Under the pieces are notes generated by a model that saw only the letters and a list, made by a program, of their open reading frames with translations, had not been told where the DNA came from and did not search any database. The position numbers and the translations under genes are program-made. From Bacteroides sp. (GTDB taxonomy: Bacteria; Bacteroidota; Bacteroidia; Bacteroidales; Bacteroidaceae), in NCBI GenBank assembly GCA_015060705.1, contig SUXY01000030.1, positions 1-35,724 on the forward strand: a stretch of DNA of 35,724 bases, in the 5' to 3' direction. Positions 16,364 to 25,197 of the stretch are shown here, piece after piece. The stretch's first letter is position 1. Every line of letters starts with the position of its first letter.

Positions 16364-16960
16364 ATGATTGAATATATTAAAGGAGAGCTCGTTGAGACAA
16401 CCCCAGCCCTTGCGGTAATCGACTGCAACGGCATAGGATATGGCATCAACATCTCCCTCAATACGTATTCTGCCATTCAAGGCAAACCCAACGTAAAACT
16501 TTACATTCACGAAGCCATTCGTGAAGATGCACATGTACTATATGGTTTTTCTACCAAGCAGGAGCGTGAATTGTTCTTGTTACTGATTTCGGTATCCGGT
16601 ATCGGGGGCAATACGGCACGCATGATTTTATCGGCCCTCTCTCCCTCCGAACTATGTAATGTCATCAGCTCCGGCAACGACAAACTCTTGAAAAGCGTAA
16701 AAGGTATCGGACTCAAAACTGCCCAACGCATTATTGTGGATTTGAAAGACAAGATAGCCTCAACGGGAGTAGAAACAGTAGCAGGAAGTGTAGCTACCCT
16801 AACGCCAGCTCATTCGGAAGTTTACGAAGAAGCGGTTGCCGCCCTTACCATGCTAGGGTTTGCACCAGCCCCTTCACAAAAGGTGGTTACTGCCATCCTG
16901 AAAGAAGAGCCGGGACTGGCAGTAGAGAAAGTCATCAAGTTAGCTTTAAAAAGACTATAA
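16364..16960 (+). CDS. ruvA: Holliday junction branch-migration protein RuvA
   Basis: A 198-residue protein that binds four-way DNA junctions as a tetramer and loads the RuvB motor. Domains in order: OB fold ([20 protein letters not shown], then GIGYGINI), two helix-hairpin-helix motifs ([17 protein letters not shown] and [17 protein letters not shown], about residues 73-120), a linker, and the C-terminal RuvB-binding three-helix domain ([20 protein letters not shown] to the end). Length and motif order are standard. It is monocistronic with a strong terminator; ruvB and ruvC are not nearby. Confidence 0.95.
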   Translation: MIEYIKGELVETTPALAVIDCNGIGYGINISLNTYSAIQGKPNVKLYIHEAIREDAHVLYGFSTKQERELFLLLISVSGIGGNTARMILSALSPSELCNVISSGNDKLLKSVKGIGLKTAQRIIVDLKDKIASTGVETVAGSVATLTPAHSEVYEEAVAALTMLGFAPAPSQKVVTAILKEEPGLAVEKVIKLALKRL

Positions 16961-16961
16961 A

Positions 16962-16987
16962 AAAAATCCCCGATTGGGGATTTTTTT
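16962..16987. terminator. Bidirectional terminator between ruvA and the following lipoprotein gene
   Basis: A 6-bp GC-rich stem ATCCCC/GGGGAT (16966-16971 and 16976-16981) with GATT loop, flanked by runs of A and T. It ends at the 3' end of the convergent gene at 16986. Confidence 0.8.
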
Positions 16988-17816
16988 ATTCTTGAATTGC
17001 CTTTCCTTCTTCTATTTTGCGAGTCACGAACTGAATCTTCAAATTAGCCTCTTTCTGCTGTTTGCGGATTTCTTCCATGCCCGAAAGAATGCGAGCCAAA
17101 TCGGTCAATTCAGCAATTGCCTTGCGGTCGTTCTTCTGCATGGCAGTCTTATAAGTCTTGTCACCGATAAAAGTCAATTGGATGTTCTTGTCTTGATTGG
17201 CAACAATGAAACCAACCACTCCACCGTCTTCACCCAGTTTATAATCAGCCTTTTCGATGGTACGGCCCAAATCGGTCGTAGTATAACTGTCCTTGGTAGT
17301 TGGAGTTTCAGCAAATGTATCGCCTACACTCACCTTCACCGACGTATGGTTCAAGTTGCCCCCTGCACAATAAATAGAAGTAAGCGACATTTCTCCCAAT
17401 TCATTCACCTGACCACGCAAGAACGTGCGACCCGTATTCTTTTCCACCACTTGTGTAGGATAGAACCAATTACCGATTTCTTGATAAGCAGTATCTTTTT
17501 CAAGTACAAAGTTTCCTTTGATAGAATCTAGCTGTAACTGCTTTATCTGCATCATGCTGTCCAAATAAACCAACGTCTTGCGTTGTTCCTTCAAATCCAC
17601 TTGTTGCATCAGCTTGATACCTTGCTTGCGAGCTTCAAATGCTTTGGGATATAACACCTTGATGCTATCAATCTGCAATTTTGCTTCACTGAAGTTCTCT
17701 TGCTGCAAAGCTGCTTCTGCTTTTTGGAGACGCATCTGAGCTTCCTTTTCCCCTCCATCACCACATCCGGTCAAAACCGCCAAGGCCAACAAGGCCGATA
17801 ATCCTATCTTTTTCAT
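16986..17816 (-). CDS. Hypothetical lipoprotein with helical N-terminal repeat-like region
   Basis: A 276-residue lipoprotein: signal peptide MKKIGLSALLALAVLTGC with lipobox LTGC (Cys18). Residues about 25-65 (AQMRLQKAEAALQQENFSEA, then KLQIDSIKVLYPKAFEARK) resemble a tetratricopeptide-type helical hairpin of the kind found in outer-membrane assembly lipoproteins, followed by a long helix and a beta-rich domain (NWFYPTQVVEKNTGRTFLRG). The C-terminus is coiled-coil-like (LARILSGMEEIRKQQKEANL). I do not recognise the family and assign no function. The frame is open nine codons further upstream, but the ATG at 17816 gives the signal peptide. It is divergent from the CCA-type nucleotidyltransferase gene. 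Confidence 0.75.
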   Translation of the reverse strand: MKKIGLSALLALAVLTGCGDGGEKEAQMRLQKAEAALQQENFSEAKLQIDSIKVLYPKAFEARKQGIKLMQQVDLKEQRKTLVYLDSMMQIKQLQLDSIKGNFVLEKDTAYQEIGNWFYPTQVVEKNTGRTFLRGQVNELGEMSLTSIYCAGGNLNHTSVKVSVGDTFAETPTTKDSYTTTDLGRTIEKADYKLGEDGGVVGFIVANQDKNIQLTFIGDKTYKTAMQKNDRKAIAELTDLARILSGMEEIRKQQKEANLKIQFVTRKIEEGKAIQE

Positions 17817-17826
17817 CTCTATAACC

Positions 17827-17857
17827 TTTGATTGTGTGGGCAAAAATAGTAATTTTG
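17827..17857 (+). promoter_or_regulatory. Promoter (-33 and -7) of the CCA-type nucleotidyltransferase gene
   Basis: TTTG at 17827-17830, then exactly 19 bp, then TAATTTTG at 17850-17857; this matches the full Bacteroidetes consensus TTTG-N19-TAnnTTTG. The ATG is 20 bp downstream. Confidence 0.75.
17841..17848 (-). promoter_or_regulatory. -7 promoter box of the divergent lipoprotein gene
   Basis: TATTTTTG on the minus strand, 25 bp from the lipoprotein ATG. It lies inside the spacer of the plus-strand promoter, one base from its -7 box. Confidence 0.5.
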
Positions 17858-17876
17858 CAGCTCAATACAACAAAAA

Positions 17877-19292
17877 ATGGAACTGAAAGAACATTTCACA
17901 GGTAAGATTTTTCAATTGATATCCGAAACCGCCGACGAATTGGGACTCGAATGTTACGTGGTGGGAGGATATGTACGCGATATATTTTTAAACCGCCCTT
18001 CCAAAGACATCGATGTAGTGGTGGTGGGAAGCGGCATTGAGATAGCACAAGCTTTTGGCAAGAAATTGGGCCGTGGTGCACACGTTTCGGTTTTCCGCAA
18101 TTTCGGTACTGCACAAGTGAAGTATCGGGATACGGAAGTAGAATTTGTGGGTGCCCGAAAGGAATCATATAGCCACGATAGCCGGAAGCCGGTAGTAGAG
18201 AACGGCACCCTCGAAGATGACCAGAACCGTCGCGACTTTACCATCAATGCCATGGCGGTATGCCTCAACCAGGCACGTTTCGGCGAGTTGGTAGACCCAT
18301 TTGGAGGACTAGACGATTTGAAGGAGCGAACCATCCGTACACCTCTCGACCCGGATATCACCTTCAGCGACGACCCACTCCGCATGATGCGATGCATCCG
18401 TTTCGCCACCCAACTGAATTTCTATATCGACGATGAGACCTTCTATGCCTTGGAGCGTAACAAGGAACGCATCGAAATCATCTCCCGCGAACGAATTGCC
18501 GATGAGCTGAACAAGATACTTCTCTCTCCTATTCCTTCGAAGGGATTTGTAGAGTTGGATCGTTGTGGATTGCTTCCACTCATTTTCCCGGAATTGGCAG
18601 CTATGCAAGGCATCGAGACCAAGAACGGACGGGCACACAAGGACAATTTCTATCACACACTAGAAGTAGTGGACAACATTGCCAAGCATACCGACAATCT
18701 ATGGCTTCGTTGGGCTACCTTGCTTCACGATATCGGTAAGCCTCGCACCAAGCGATGGGAACCCAAAGCCGGATGGACCTTCCACAACCATAATTACATC
18801 GGTGAGAAAATGATACCGGATATCTTCCGCAAAATGAAACTCCCGATGAACGAAAAGATGAAATACGTGCAGAAGTTGGTAGGACTCCACATGCGTCCTA
18901 TCGTGATAGCCGACGAAGAAGTGACCGACTCAGCAGTACGACGACTCCTTTTCGAAGCCGGCGACGACATCGACGACTTGATGTTGCTCTGTGAAGCCGA
19001 CATCACTTCGAAGAACGAAATGAAGAAACAGCGCTTCCTCGACAATTTCAAGTTGGTACGCCAAAAGCTGAAAGATTTGGAAGAAAAAGACCGTATCCGC
19101 AATTTCCAGCCACCGGTAGATGGAGCAGAAATCATGGAAGTATTCGGTTTGGAGCCGTGCCGTGAAGTGGGTTCGCTAAAATCGGCCATCAAGGATGCCA
19201 TTCTGGACGGGATTATCCCCAACGAACACGATGCGGCTTTCGCCTTTATGCTAGACAAGGCAAAGAATATGGGACTAGAACCCAAGAAATAA
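17877..19292 (+). CDS. cca: CCA tRNA nucleotidyltransferase / poly(A) polymerase family protein with HD domain
   Basis: A 471-residue class II nucleotidyltransferase. The head has VVGGYVRD (residues 28-35), the metal-binding pair in SKDIDVVVVG (Asp44 and Asp46), and RRDFTINAMA (118-127). The neck carries DPLRMMRCIRFATQLNF (about 166-182) and ERIADELNKIL. An HD phosphohydrolase domain follows: HKDNFYHTLEVV and LLHDIGKP (His284-Asp285). Family knowledge: head plus HD occurs in enzymes that add or repair the tRNA CCA end; a poly(A) polymerase role cannot be excluded. The length fits the HD-containing type, and no catalytic residue is missing. It is monocistronic, with a clear promoter and terminator. 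Confidence 0.88.
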   Translation: MELKEHFTGKIFQLISETADELGLECYVVGGYVRDIFLNRPSKDIDVVVVGSGIEIAQAFGKKLGRGAHVSVFRNFGTAQVKYRDTEVEFVGARKESYSHDSRKPVVENGTLEDDQNRRDFTINAMAVCLNQARFGELVDPFGGLDDLKERTIRTPLDPDITFSDDPLRMMRCIRFATQLNFYIDDETFYALERNKERIEIISRERIADELNKILLSPIPSKGFVELDRCGLLPLIFPELAAMQGIETKNGRAHKDNFYHTLEVVDNIAKHTDNLWLRWATLLHDIGKPRTKRWEPKAGWTFHNHNYIGEKMIPDIFRKMKLPMNEKMKYVQKLVGLHMRPIVIADEEVTDSAVRRLLFEAGDDIDDLMLLCEADITSKNEMKKQRFLDNFKLVRQKLKDLEEKDRIRNFQPPVDGAEIMEVFGLEPCREVGSLKSAIKDAILDGIIPNEHDAAFAFMLDKAKNMGLEPKK

Positions 19293-19297
19293 AAAAA

Positions 19298-19330
19298 AGA
19301 AGGATGCGTTTTCGCATCCTTCTTTTTTTC
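19298..19330. terminator. Bidirectional terminator between the nucleotidyltransferase gene and rseP
   Basis: An 11-bp perfect stem AGAAGGATGCG / CGCATCCTTCT (19298-19308 and 19313-19323) with TTTT loop, a run of A before and of T after. It serves both convergent genes; rseP stops at 19334. Confidence 0.9.
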
Positions 19331-19333
19331 TTA

Positions 19334-20677
19334 TCAGAACAAGAACCTTAGCACATCATTGAAGTTCGCCCATATCAAGAGGCCGAACAAGAGAATCATA
19401 CCGGTCATCTGGGCATATTCCATAAACTTGTCGCTAGGTTTGCGACGTGCAATGATTTCATACAAAAGGAACAATACGTGTCCACCATCAAGCGCCGGAA
19501 TCGGCAAGATGTTCATGAACGCCAAGATAATGCTCAAGAAAGCAGTCATCTCCCAGAAACGATGCCAGTCCCATACCGACGGGAAAATACTGCCGATGGT
19601 ACCGAAACCACCCACGCTCTTTGCACCTTCCTTGGTGAAGACATACTTCATGTCGTTGACATAGCCCTTCAATGTATTTACACCCAAGGCAATACCAGCC
19701 GGGAACGATTCAAAGAAACCATATTCCAACTTAGTCACCTTGTAATCCGCCAAAGCTGCAGAGCTAGCTCCTACCATGAACAAGGTATCGGTCTGCAAAG
19801 CTACGGTATCACGAACACCGGAACGGGAATATATCAAATTCAAATCCGCTACCTTTTTTCCTTCCGCTTCAGCATCCTGACGCAACGCATCCAATTGATA
19901 AATGAAAGCATTGTAAGAACTTAGCTCTTTTCCATTAATAGCCAACAAAACATCGCCCGGTTGGATACCGATAGCATCAAAAGGACGGCCCGGCATTACT
20001 GAATCCACCACATTTGGAATCAAAGGTTCTACAAAAGGAGGATTGTCCTTCGCCACATCCAACAAGCTTACTTCCGGCATGAAGATTTCCACTTCCTGAC
20101 CTCCACGGTTCACCTTCACTACACGAGCTTCGGTGATGGCACGAAGCATATCCACGTTGAAGCGTTGCAACGGTTGGTCATCGGCACTCAACAAGATATC
20201 ACCATCGCGGAAACCAATTTCTTCGGCATGCTCGTTGAACTCCATACCATGAGTCATGTCCTGCAAGGATACATACTGGTCGCCCCAAGTAAAGAGTGTC
20301 ATGGAATAGATAAACAATGCCAACAGGAAGTTCATCATCACCCCGCCCACCATGATCAGCAAGCGCTGCCATGCCGGTTTGGCACGGAATTCCCAAGGTT
20401 CTACCGGATGATTCAAGTCTTCAGAACTCTGTGTCTCGTCCACCATACCGGCAATCTGAACATAGCCACCCAAAGGCAACCATCCCATACCATATTCCGT
20501 TTCACTATTCTTAGGCTTAAACTTGAACAACGAAAACCACGGGTCGAAGAACAAGTAGAATTTGGTCACACGGACCTTAAATAGTTTCGCAAAAAAGAAA
20601 TGCCCTCCTTCGTGAATAATCACCAACAATGACAAGCTCATCATCAGCTGAAGGGCACGAATCAAAAATGTCTCCAT
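19334..20677 (-). CDS. rseP: RseP-type site-2 (RIP) zinc metalloprotease
   Basis: A 447-residue intramembrane protease of the inner membrane. Zinc site HEGGH at residues 22-26 in the first helix (SLLVIIHEGGHFFFAKLF); third ligand region NILPIPALDGGHVLFLLYEI near residue 390 in a C-terminal helix. Two PDZ-like domains lie between, with GIQPGDVLLAINGKEL marking the second. It cleaves membrane-bound substrates such as anti-sigma factors or signal-peptide remnants. It is the last gene of the operon from tsaB, 27 bp downstream of dxr; the dxr-rseP pairing is widely conserved. Confidence 0.95.
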   Translation of the reverse strand: METFLIRALQLMMSLSLLVIIHEGGHFFFAKLFKVRVTKFYLFFDPWFSLFKFKPKNSETEYGMGWLPLGGYVQIAGMVDETQSSEDLNHPVEPWEFRAKPAWQRLLIMVGGVMMNFLLALFIYSMTLFTWGDQYVSLQDMTHGMEFNEHAEEIGFRDGDILLSADDQPLQRFNVDMLRAITEARVVKVNRGGQEVEIFMPEVSLLDVAKDNPPFVEPLIPNVVDSVMPGRPFDAIGIQPGDVLLAINGKELSSYNAFIYQLDALRQDAEAEGKKVADLNLIYSRSGVRDTVALQTDTLFMVGASSAALADYKVTKLEYGFFESFPAGIALGVNTLKGYVNDMKYVFTKEGAKSVGGFGTIGSIFPSVWDWHRFWEMTAFLSIILAFMNILPIPALDGGHVLFLLYEIIARRKPSDKFMEYAQMTGMILLFGLLIWANFNDVLRFLF

Positions 20678-20704
20678 TTATAGTTAATCAATTTAGTTAT
20701 TATT

Positions 20705-21853
20705 CTATCCAATCAGGCTTTCCGCCATACGACGGGCTTCTGCATCCGTCGTTACATAATCTTCGTAAGTCGGTATTTGAATGAATGGCACCTTCGCCAT
20801 GGTCTGTTCAATCACTTCACTCATGCGCAAGAACGAAATTTCATCTTTTAGGAAAGCGGAAACCACCACTTCATTGGCCGCATTGACAATGCACGCCATA
20901 TTTCCTCCCCGATTCAACGCCTCGTATGCCAAAGCCAAACAACGGAAACGGTTGGTATCAGGCTGTTCGAATGTCAGTTCTTTCATGGTCGAGAAATCAA
21001 GACGGTCGAACGAAGCCTTGATGCGTTGCGGATAAGAGAAGGCATACTGAATAGGCAATCGCATATCCGGCATACCCAATTGAGCCTTCACCGCTCCGTC
21101 TTCGTATTGCACCATGGAGTGAATGACCGATTGCGGATGTACCACCACTTCGATTTGATCCGGACGTACGCCAAACAACCACTTGGCTTCGATAACTTCG
21201 AAACCTTTATTCATCATGGTAGCAGAATCGATGGTAATCTTGGCTCCCATGTCCCAATTCGGATGCTTCAATGCTTGTTCCTTCGTTACATGCTGCAATT
21301 GCTCCATGGTAAACGTACGGAAAGGACCACCCGATGCAGTCAATATTACCTTTTCCAATACATTGTTCGGTTCCAGACACTGGAAAATAGCCGAATGTTC
21401 CGAGTCAACCGGAAGAATCGGTGTATGGTATTGCTGTGCCAAGGCATTGATGAGTTCACCAGCTACCACGAGGGTTTCCTTATTGGCCAATGCAATCGCC
21501 TTTCCTGCCTTGATAGCATTCATGGTCGGTCGCAAACCGGCATATCCCACCATCGAAGCCAATACCACATCGATTGGTTTTGCTTCCACGATTTCACAAA
21601 GAGCATCAGCTCCCGCATAAACTTGGATTGGCAAGTCTGCCAACATTTCCTTCAACTGCAAGTATTTGGCTTCGTTAGCAATCACTACAGCTGCCGGCAT
21701 GAATTTACGGGCTTGTTGTGCCAACAGTTCCACTTGGTTATTTGCCGTCAAGGCATATGCTTCATATAGTTCGGGATGTTCTTCAATTACCTGCAAGGCC
21801 TGTGTACCTATAGACCCTGTCGATCCCAATATCGCTATTTGTTTCTTTTTCAT
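20705..21853 (-). CDS. dxr: 1-Deoxy-D-xylulose 5-phosphate reductoisomerase
   Basis: A 382-residue NADPH enzyme making 2-C-methyl-D-erythritol 4-phosphate, the second step of the MEP isoprenoid pathway; ispF, a later step, is at 30123. The N-terminus QIAILGSTGSIGTQALQVIE is the NADPH site. PVDSEHSAIFQCL holds the metal ligands (Asp, Glu) and SGGPFRTF the substrate loop; DWDMGAKITIDSATMMNKGFE-type residues follow (here NWDMGAKITIDSATMMNKGF). Length is typical. It starts 4 bp after the stop of the M23 peptidase gene, so tight co-translation is likely. Confidence 0.96.
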   Translation of the reverse strand: MKKKQIAILGSTGSIGTQALQVIEEHPELYEAYALTANNQVELLAQQARKFMPAAVVIANEAKYLQLKEMLADLPIQVYAGADALCEIVEAKPIDVVLASMVGYAGLRPTMNAIKAGKAIALANKETLVVAGELINALAQQYHTPILPVDSEHSAIFQCLEPNNVLEKVILTASGGPFRTFTMEQLQHVTKEQALKHPNWDMGAKITIDSATMMNKGFEVIEAKWLFGVRPDQIEVVVHPQSVIHSMVQYEDGAVKAQLGMPDMRLPIQYAFSYPQRIKASFDRLDFSTMKELTFEQPDTNRFRCLALAYEALNRGGNMACIVNAANEVVVSAFLKDEISFLRMSEVIEQTMAKVPFIQIPTYEDYVTTDAEARRMAESLIG

Positions 21854-21857
21854 GGTC

Positions 21858-22712
21858 TTAAAACACTATATATTTAGAAGGGTCCAATGCCCGTCCTCTA
21901 TTCCATATTTCAAAATGAAGATGAGGGCCTGTCGTCTTTTCTCCGGTATTACCTACCAAAGCAATTGCTTCACCAGCCTTAACCGTATCGCCCACCTTCT
22001 TCAACAACGAACCACAATGCTTGTAAATGGACACCAGATTCTGTCCATGCTGTACTTGGATAACATATCCAGTATCGGCAGTATAAGTAGCCAGAACTAC
22101 CGTTCCATCCAACGTAGCCAACACGCTTTCATTCGGACTTGCGGCAATATCAATGCCAAAATGCTTTTTGTTCGCATCAAATTCCGATGAAATCATACCA
22201 CGGGTAGGACGGAAAAAAATCAAGCCTGTAGTCGCCGGAGCATTGTCTATCGATGTCAAATTGTATCGTTCGGTTTCTTCGTATTGTTTGCGGAAATCCT
22301 CTTCCGCCTGGGTACGTTCCATCAGTTCTTCCGAACGGACCGCCGTCAATGAATCAATGCTATGAATGCTATCTGTTTTCACATTCCCGCTGATGATGTC
22401 CTGAATATTCATGATGTACATCCGTTGACGTTCCAGCATCCATTGCAACGAATCTGCACGTAAAGCATTCTGCACCACTTGCTCACGCACTTCGCTATTC
22501 ATATACCCCGGCAGATAGTTACGCAAAGGAGTAAATGCAATAATCAGCGAAGCAATCAAGAAGATTACGGTCACAGCAGAAAGAAGTACAGACACACCAT
22601 TCAACTTAGAAACATGGATACCCACGATTTCTTCCAACGTATTCTCATTGGTAATGGTCAGCTTGTACTTGAACTTGAAGTTCTTCCAAAATGCTTTTCG
22701 TTTATTCTTCAT
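21858..22712 (-). CDS. M23 (LytM-like) peptidoglycan metallopeptidase
   Basis: A 284-residue envelope protein. A basic cytoplasmic start (MKNKRKAFWKNFKFKYKLTI) is followed by one membrane helix (about 41-62), a coiled-coil stretch (75-150) and a C-terminal M23 domain. Zinc and catalytic residues are complete: His184 and Asp188 in HFGIDIA, His232 in YKHCGS, and the HLHFEIW motif (His264, His266), so it should be active rather than a degenerate activator. It cleaves peptide cross-links of peptidoglycan or processes septal wall. It is co-transcribed between rimM (18 bp) and dxr (4 bp). Confidence 0.9.
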   Translation of the reverse strand: MKNKRKAFWKNFKFKYKLTITNENTLEEIVGIHVSKLNGVSVLLSAVTVIFLIASLIIAFTPLRNYLPGYMNSEVREQVVQNALRADSLQWMLERQRMYIMNIQDIISGNVKTDSIHSIDSLTAVRSEELMERTQAEEDFRKQYEETERYNLTSIDNAPATTGLIFFRPTRGMISSEFDANKKHFGIDIAASPNESVLATLDGTVVLATYTADTGYVIQVQHGQNLVSIYKHCGSLLKKVGDTVKAGEAIALVGNTGEKTTGPHLHFEIWNRGRALDPSKYIVF

Positions 22713-22730
22713 AATTATAATGTTCCAAAG

Positions 22731-23249
22731 TTACAACAAACCTTCAGGTACTTCTACCGTCAGACGTCTCTTTTTCTTTTCTAATTTGACAATAAACTCT
22801 TCATGAGCCGGCAAGAGGATTTCTTCCCCATCCGGTCGTTCAATGGAAAACAGCACATTCATTGTACTATCGTCTACCGCCACAATCTCACCCAAGTCTC
22901 CATGGTGCACATCCTTTACCTGGAAACCGACGAAATAGCCCCAAGTAGGGATGTCGTCCGAATCGTCTTCTTCCACAAACTTCAACGGGAAATAGACCTC
23001 TACATTCGTGAACTTACGCGCTTGTTCGGCCGTATCGATCTTTTCCAATTTTACCAAAGCAGACGTTTCTGAACGGAATCGGTATTCCTCTATAAAGAAA
23101 GGAACTAGAATACCATCCAACAAACATATCAGATATTCTCCATCTACCCGGTCAAAGATATCATCCGTAAACGTAAAGGACAACTCTCCTTTTACACCGT
23201 GTGGTTTATTGAACACACCTATTTTGAAAACTTCTTCCTTCTTTATCAT
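22731..23249 (-). CDS. rimM: Ribosome maturation factor RimM
   Basis: A 172-residue factor that binds S19 and helps mature the 30S head. The N-terminal RimM domain begins [20 protein letters not shown], the standard opening. The C-terminal PRC-barrel shows [20 protein letters not shown], then [20 protein letters not shown] and VEVPEGLL, also standard. The ATG at 23249 was chosen; a TTG two codons upstream would overlap the murA stop. It follows the murA stop by 2 bp, so translation is probably coupled. Confidence 0.92.
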   Translation of the reverse strand: MIKKEEVFKIGVFNKPHGVKGELSFTFTDDIFDRVDGEYLICLLDGILVPFFIEEYRFRSETSALVKLEKIDTAEQARKFTNVEVYFPLKFVEEDDSDDIPTWGYFVGFQVKDVHHGDLGEIVAVDDSTMNVLFSIERPDGEEILLPAHEEFIVKLEKKKRRLTVEVPEGLL

Positions 23250-23251
23250 AA

Positions 23252-24556
23252 TCAAATTCTTGTTATTCTTGCACCCAACGCATTCAATCGTTGTTCGATG
23301 TTCTGATACCCTCTATCTATTTGTTCAATGTTGTGAATCCGGCTGATTCCTTCGGCGCTCATGGCTGCAATCAACATGGCTATACCTGCTCGGATATCCG
23401 GCGATGCCATTGTTCCGCCACGCAATGGGAACTGATGATCGTGTCCGATGACAACCGCCCGATGCGGATCACAAAGAATGATTTGAGCCCCCATATCTAT
23501 CAACTTGTCCACAAAGAACAACCGGCTTTCGAACATCTTTTGATGAATGAGTACACTTCCTTTGGCTTGCGTAGCCACTACCAGAATCACACTCAACAAG
23601 TCGGGTGTCAATCCCGGCCAAGGAGCATCGGCAATAGTCATAATGGAACCGTCCATGAACGATTCGATTTGATAATGCTCCTGCTCAGGGATGAACAAAT
23701 CGTCTCCCCGTTGTTCTATCCGGATACCCAATCGACGAAATGCATCGGGAATGATGCCCAAATTCTCAACAGACACATGTTTAATGGTTATTTCACTCCC
23801 AGTCATGGCTGCCATGCCAATGAAGCTACCCACTTCAATCATATCCGGCAATACCGTATGAGTACATCCGCCTAAGGCTTCCACTCCTTCGATGGTCAAT
23901 AAGTTGGATGCAATACCAGAAATACGGGCACCCATGGTATTCAGCATCTTGCAGAGCTGTTGCAGATAAGGTTCACATGCCGCATTGTAAATCGTAGTCT
24001 TTCCCTTTGCCAATACGGCAGTCATCACGATATTGGCCGTACCTGTTACCGAAGCCTCATCCAATAGCAGATAGGTTCCATTCAATTCATCGGACGTAAT
24101 TTGATAAACCCCACGGTCTGCATCGTACTGGAATTCGGCCCCCAATTTCTGAATACCCATAAAGTGAGTATCCAAACGACGACGACCGATCTTGTCTCCT
24201 CCCGGCTTTGAAATCATGGCCTTACCGAAGCGGGCAAGCAACGGACCCACCAACATCACCGAACCGCGAAGGCTTGAACATGTCTTTAAGAAGGCATCAC
24301 TTTGGAGATAATCCAAATCCACACGATCAGCCTTGAATGAATAAGTAGACAGTCCTAATTTGGCAACCTTAACCCCCATGTCACGCAACAGCTGAATCAA
24401 GTTGTTCACATCCAGAATATCCGGCACATTGTTCACCACCACTTCTTCAGCAGTCAGCAAAACAGCACAAAGTACTTGCAGCACTTCGTTCTTGGCACCT
24501 TGCGGAGTAATCTCTCCATGCAACCGCTGTCCGCCTTCTATGACAAATGAAGCCAT
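23252..24556 (-). CDS. murA: UDP-N-acetylglucosamine 1-carboxyvinyltransferase with Asp in place of the fosfomycin-target Cys
   Basis: A 434-residue enzyme transferring enolpyruvyl from phosphoenolpyruvate to UDP-GlcNAc, the first committed step of peptidoglycan synthesis. It begins [20 protein letters not shown] with the conserved Lys22-Asn23 ([15 protein letters not shown]) and has the flexible loop [20 protein letters not shown] around residue 121. In E. coli this loop carries Cys115, the residue alkylated by fosfomycin; here the codon at 24194-24196 is GAC (Asp121). Asp variants remain active and occur naturally in Mycobacterium tuberculosis, Chlamydia and Borrelia. A 35-codon upstream extension to 24661 overlaps the DUF4290 gene and was rejected. 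Confidence 0.95.
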   Translation of the reverse strand: MASFVIEGGQRLHGEITPQGAKNEVLQVLCAVLLTAEEVVVNNVPDILDVNNLIQLLRDMGVKVAKLGLSTYSFKADRVDLDYLQSDAFLKTCSSLRGSVMLVGPLLARFGKAMISKPGGDKIGRRRLDTHFMGIQKLGAEFQYDADRGVYQITSDELNGTYLLLDEASVTGTANIVMTAVLAKGKTTIYNAACEPYLQQLCKMLNTMGARISGIASNLLTIEGVEALGGCTHTVLPDMIEVGSFIGMAAMTGSEITIKHVSVENLGIIPDAFRRLGIRIEQRGDDLFIPEQEHYQIESFMDGSIMTIADAPWPGLTPDLLSVILVVATQAKGSVLIHQKMFESRLFFVDKLIDMGAQIILCDPHRAVVIGHDHQFPLRGGTMASPDIRAGIAMLIAAMSAEGISRIHNIEQIDRGYQNIEQRLNALGARITRI

Positions 24557-24575
24557 GGTTACGTCTGATAGAAAG

Positions 24576-25193
24576 TTAATGTTGTTGTTTCTTCTTCTGA
24601 TTATTCTGCTTGCGCTGGTTATTGTTCTGTCTCCGTTGGTTATTGAATGTACGAGGTTCACCCAAACGCAAATCTTCCACTTTCAGGTCAATGGCACCAT
24701 TGGAGTATTCACGAAGATCGTCTACAATCTTCTGATCTTCGACACCTTCCTTGTTCCAATTATTCAGATCTTTCTTCATCTGAATGGCCAACAATTTGAT
24801 CAATTCCTTCTTTTCTTCTTCATCCTCGATTTCAACCGCCTTCTTTACCATTCCTTCCAAGAAACGGCCATAATGACGATAACGGAATGCATCAGTCGAA
24901 TACTCCAAACGCTCCGGCTTGACAACCAAATCTTCCTTCTTAACGATCTCAAAAGGATAATCGATATCCAATTGGAAGTCGGACATTATGGCCAAATGAT
25001 CCCAAAGCTTCCGCTTGAAATCGGGCACATCACGCAAATGAGGGAACATACCTCCCATAATGTTGACAATGGTATTGGCACAACGCTGACGTTCTTCTCT
25101 GTCTTCGATAGTCAAGGCGTGATCCACCATATTTTGTACACTTCTCCCATATTCGGGAAGTTCCATTTTCTTTCGCTGGGTATTATATTCCAT
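24576..25193 (-). CDS. DUF4290 family protein with a basic Asn/Gln-rich tail
   Basis: A 205-residue cytoplasmic protein of the Bacteroidetes DUF4290 family (opening MEYNTQRKKMELPEYGRSVQ, then HLRDVPDFKRKLWDHLAIMS). It is largely helical with charged segments. The last 23 residues are low-complexity Asn, Gln, Lys and Arg (RQNNNQRKQNNQKKKQQH), suggesting a disordered, perhaps nucleic-acid-binding tail. Function is unknown; its steady place between tsaB and murA suggests a role in growth or envelope or translation processes, which is inference only. It lies 4 bp downstream of tsaB. Confidence 0.85.
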   Translation of the reverse strand: MEYNTQRKKMELPEYGRSVQNMVDHALTIEDREERQRCANTIVNIMGGMFPHLRDVPDFKRKLWDHLAIMSDFQLDIDYPFEIVKKEDLVVKPERLEYSTDAFRYRHYGRFLEGMVKKAVEIEDEEEKKELIKLLAIQMKKDLNNWNKEGVEDQKIVDDLREYSNGAIDLKVEDLRLGEPRTFNNQRRQNNNQRKQNNQKKKQQH

Positions 25194-25197
25194 ATGC

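Noticed and set aside
18309-18656. Long minus-strand frames within the nucleotidyltransferase gene
   Set aside because: They are shadows of the plus-strand cca-type gene, whose catalytic motifs are clear.
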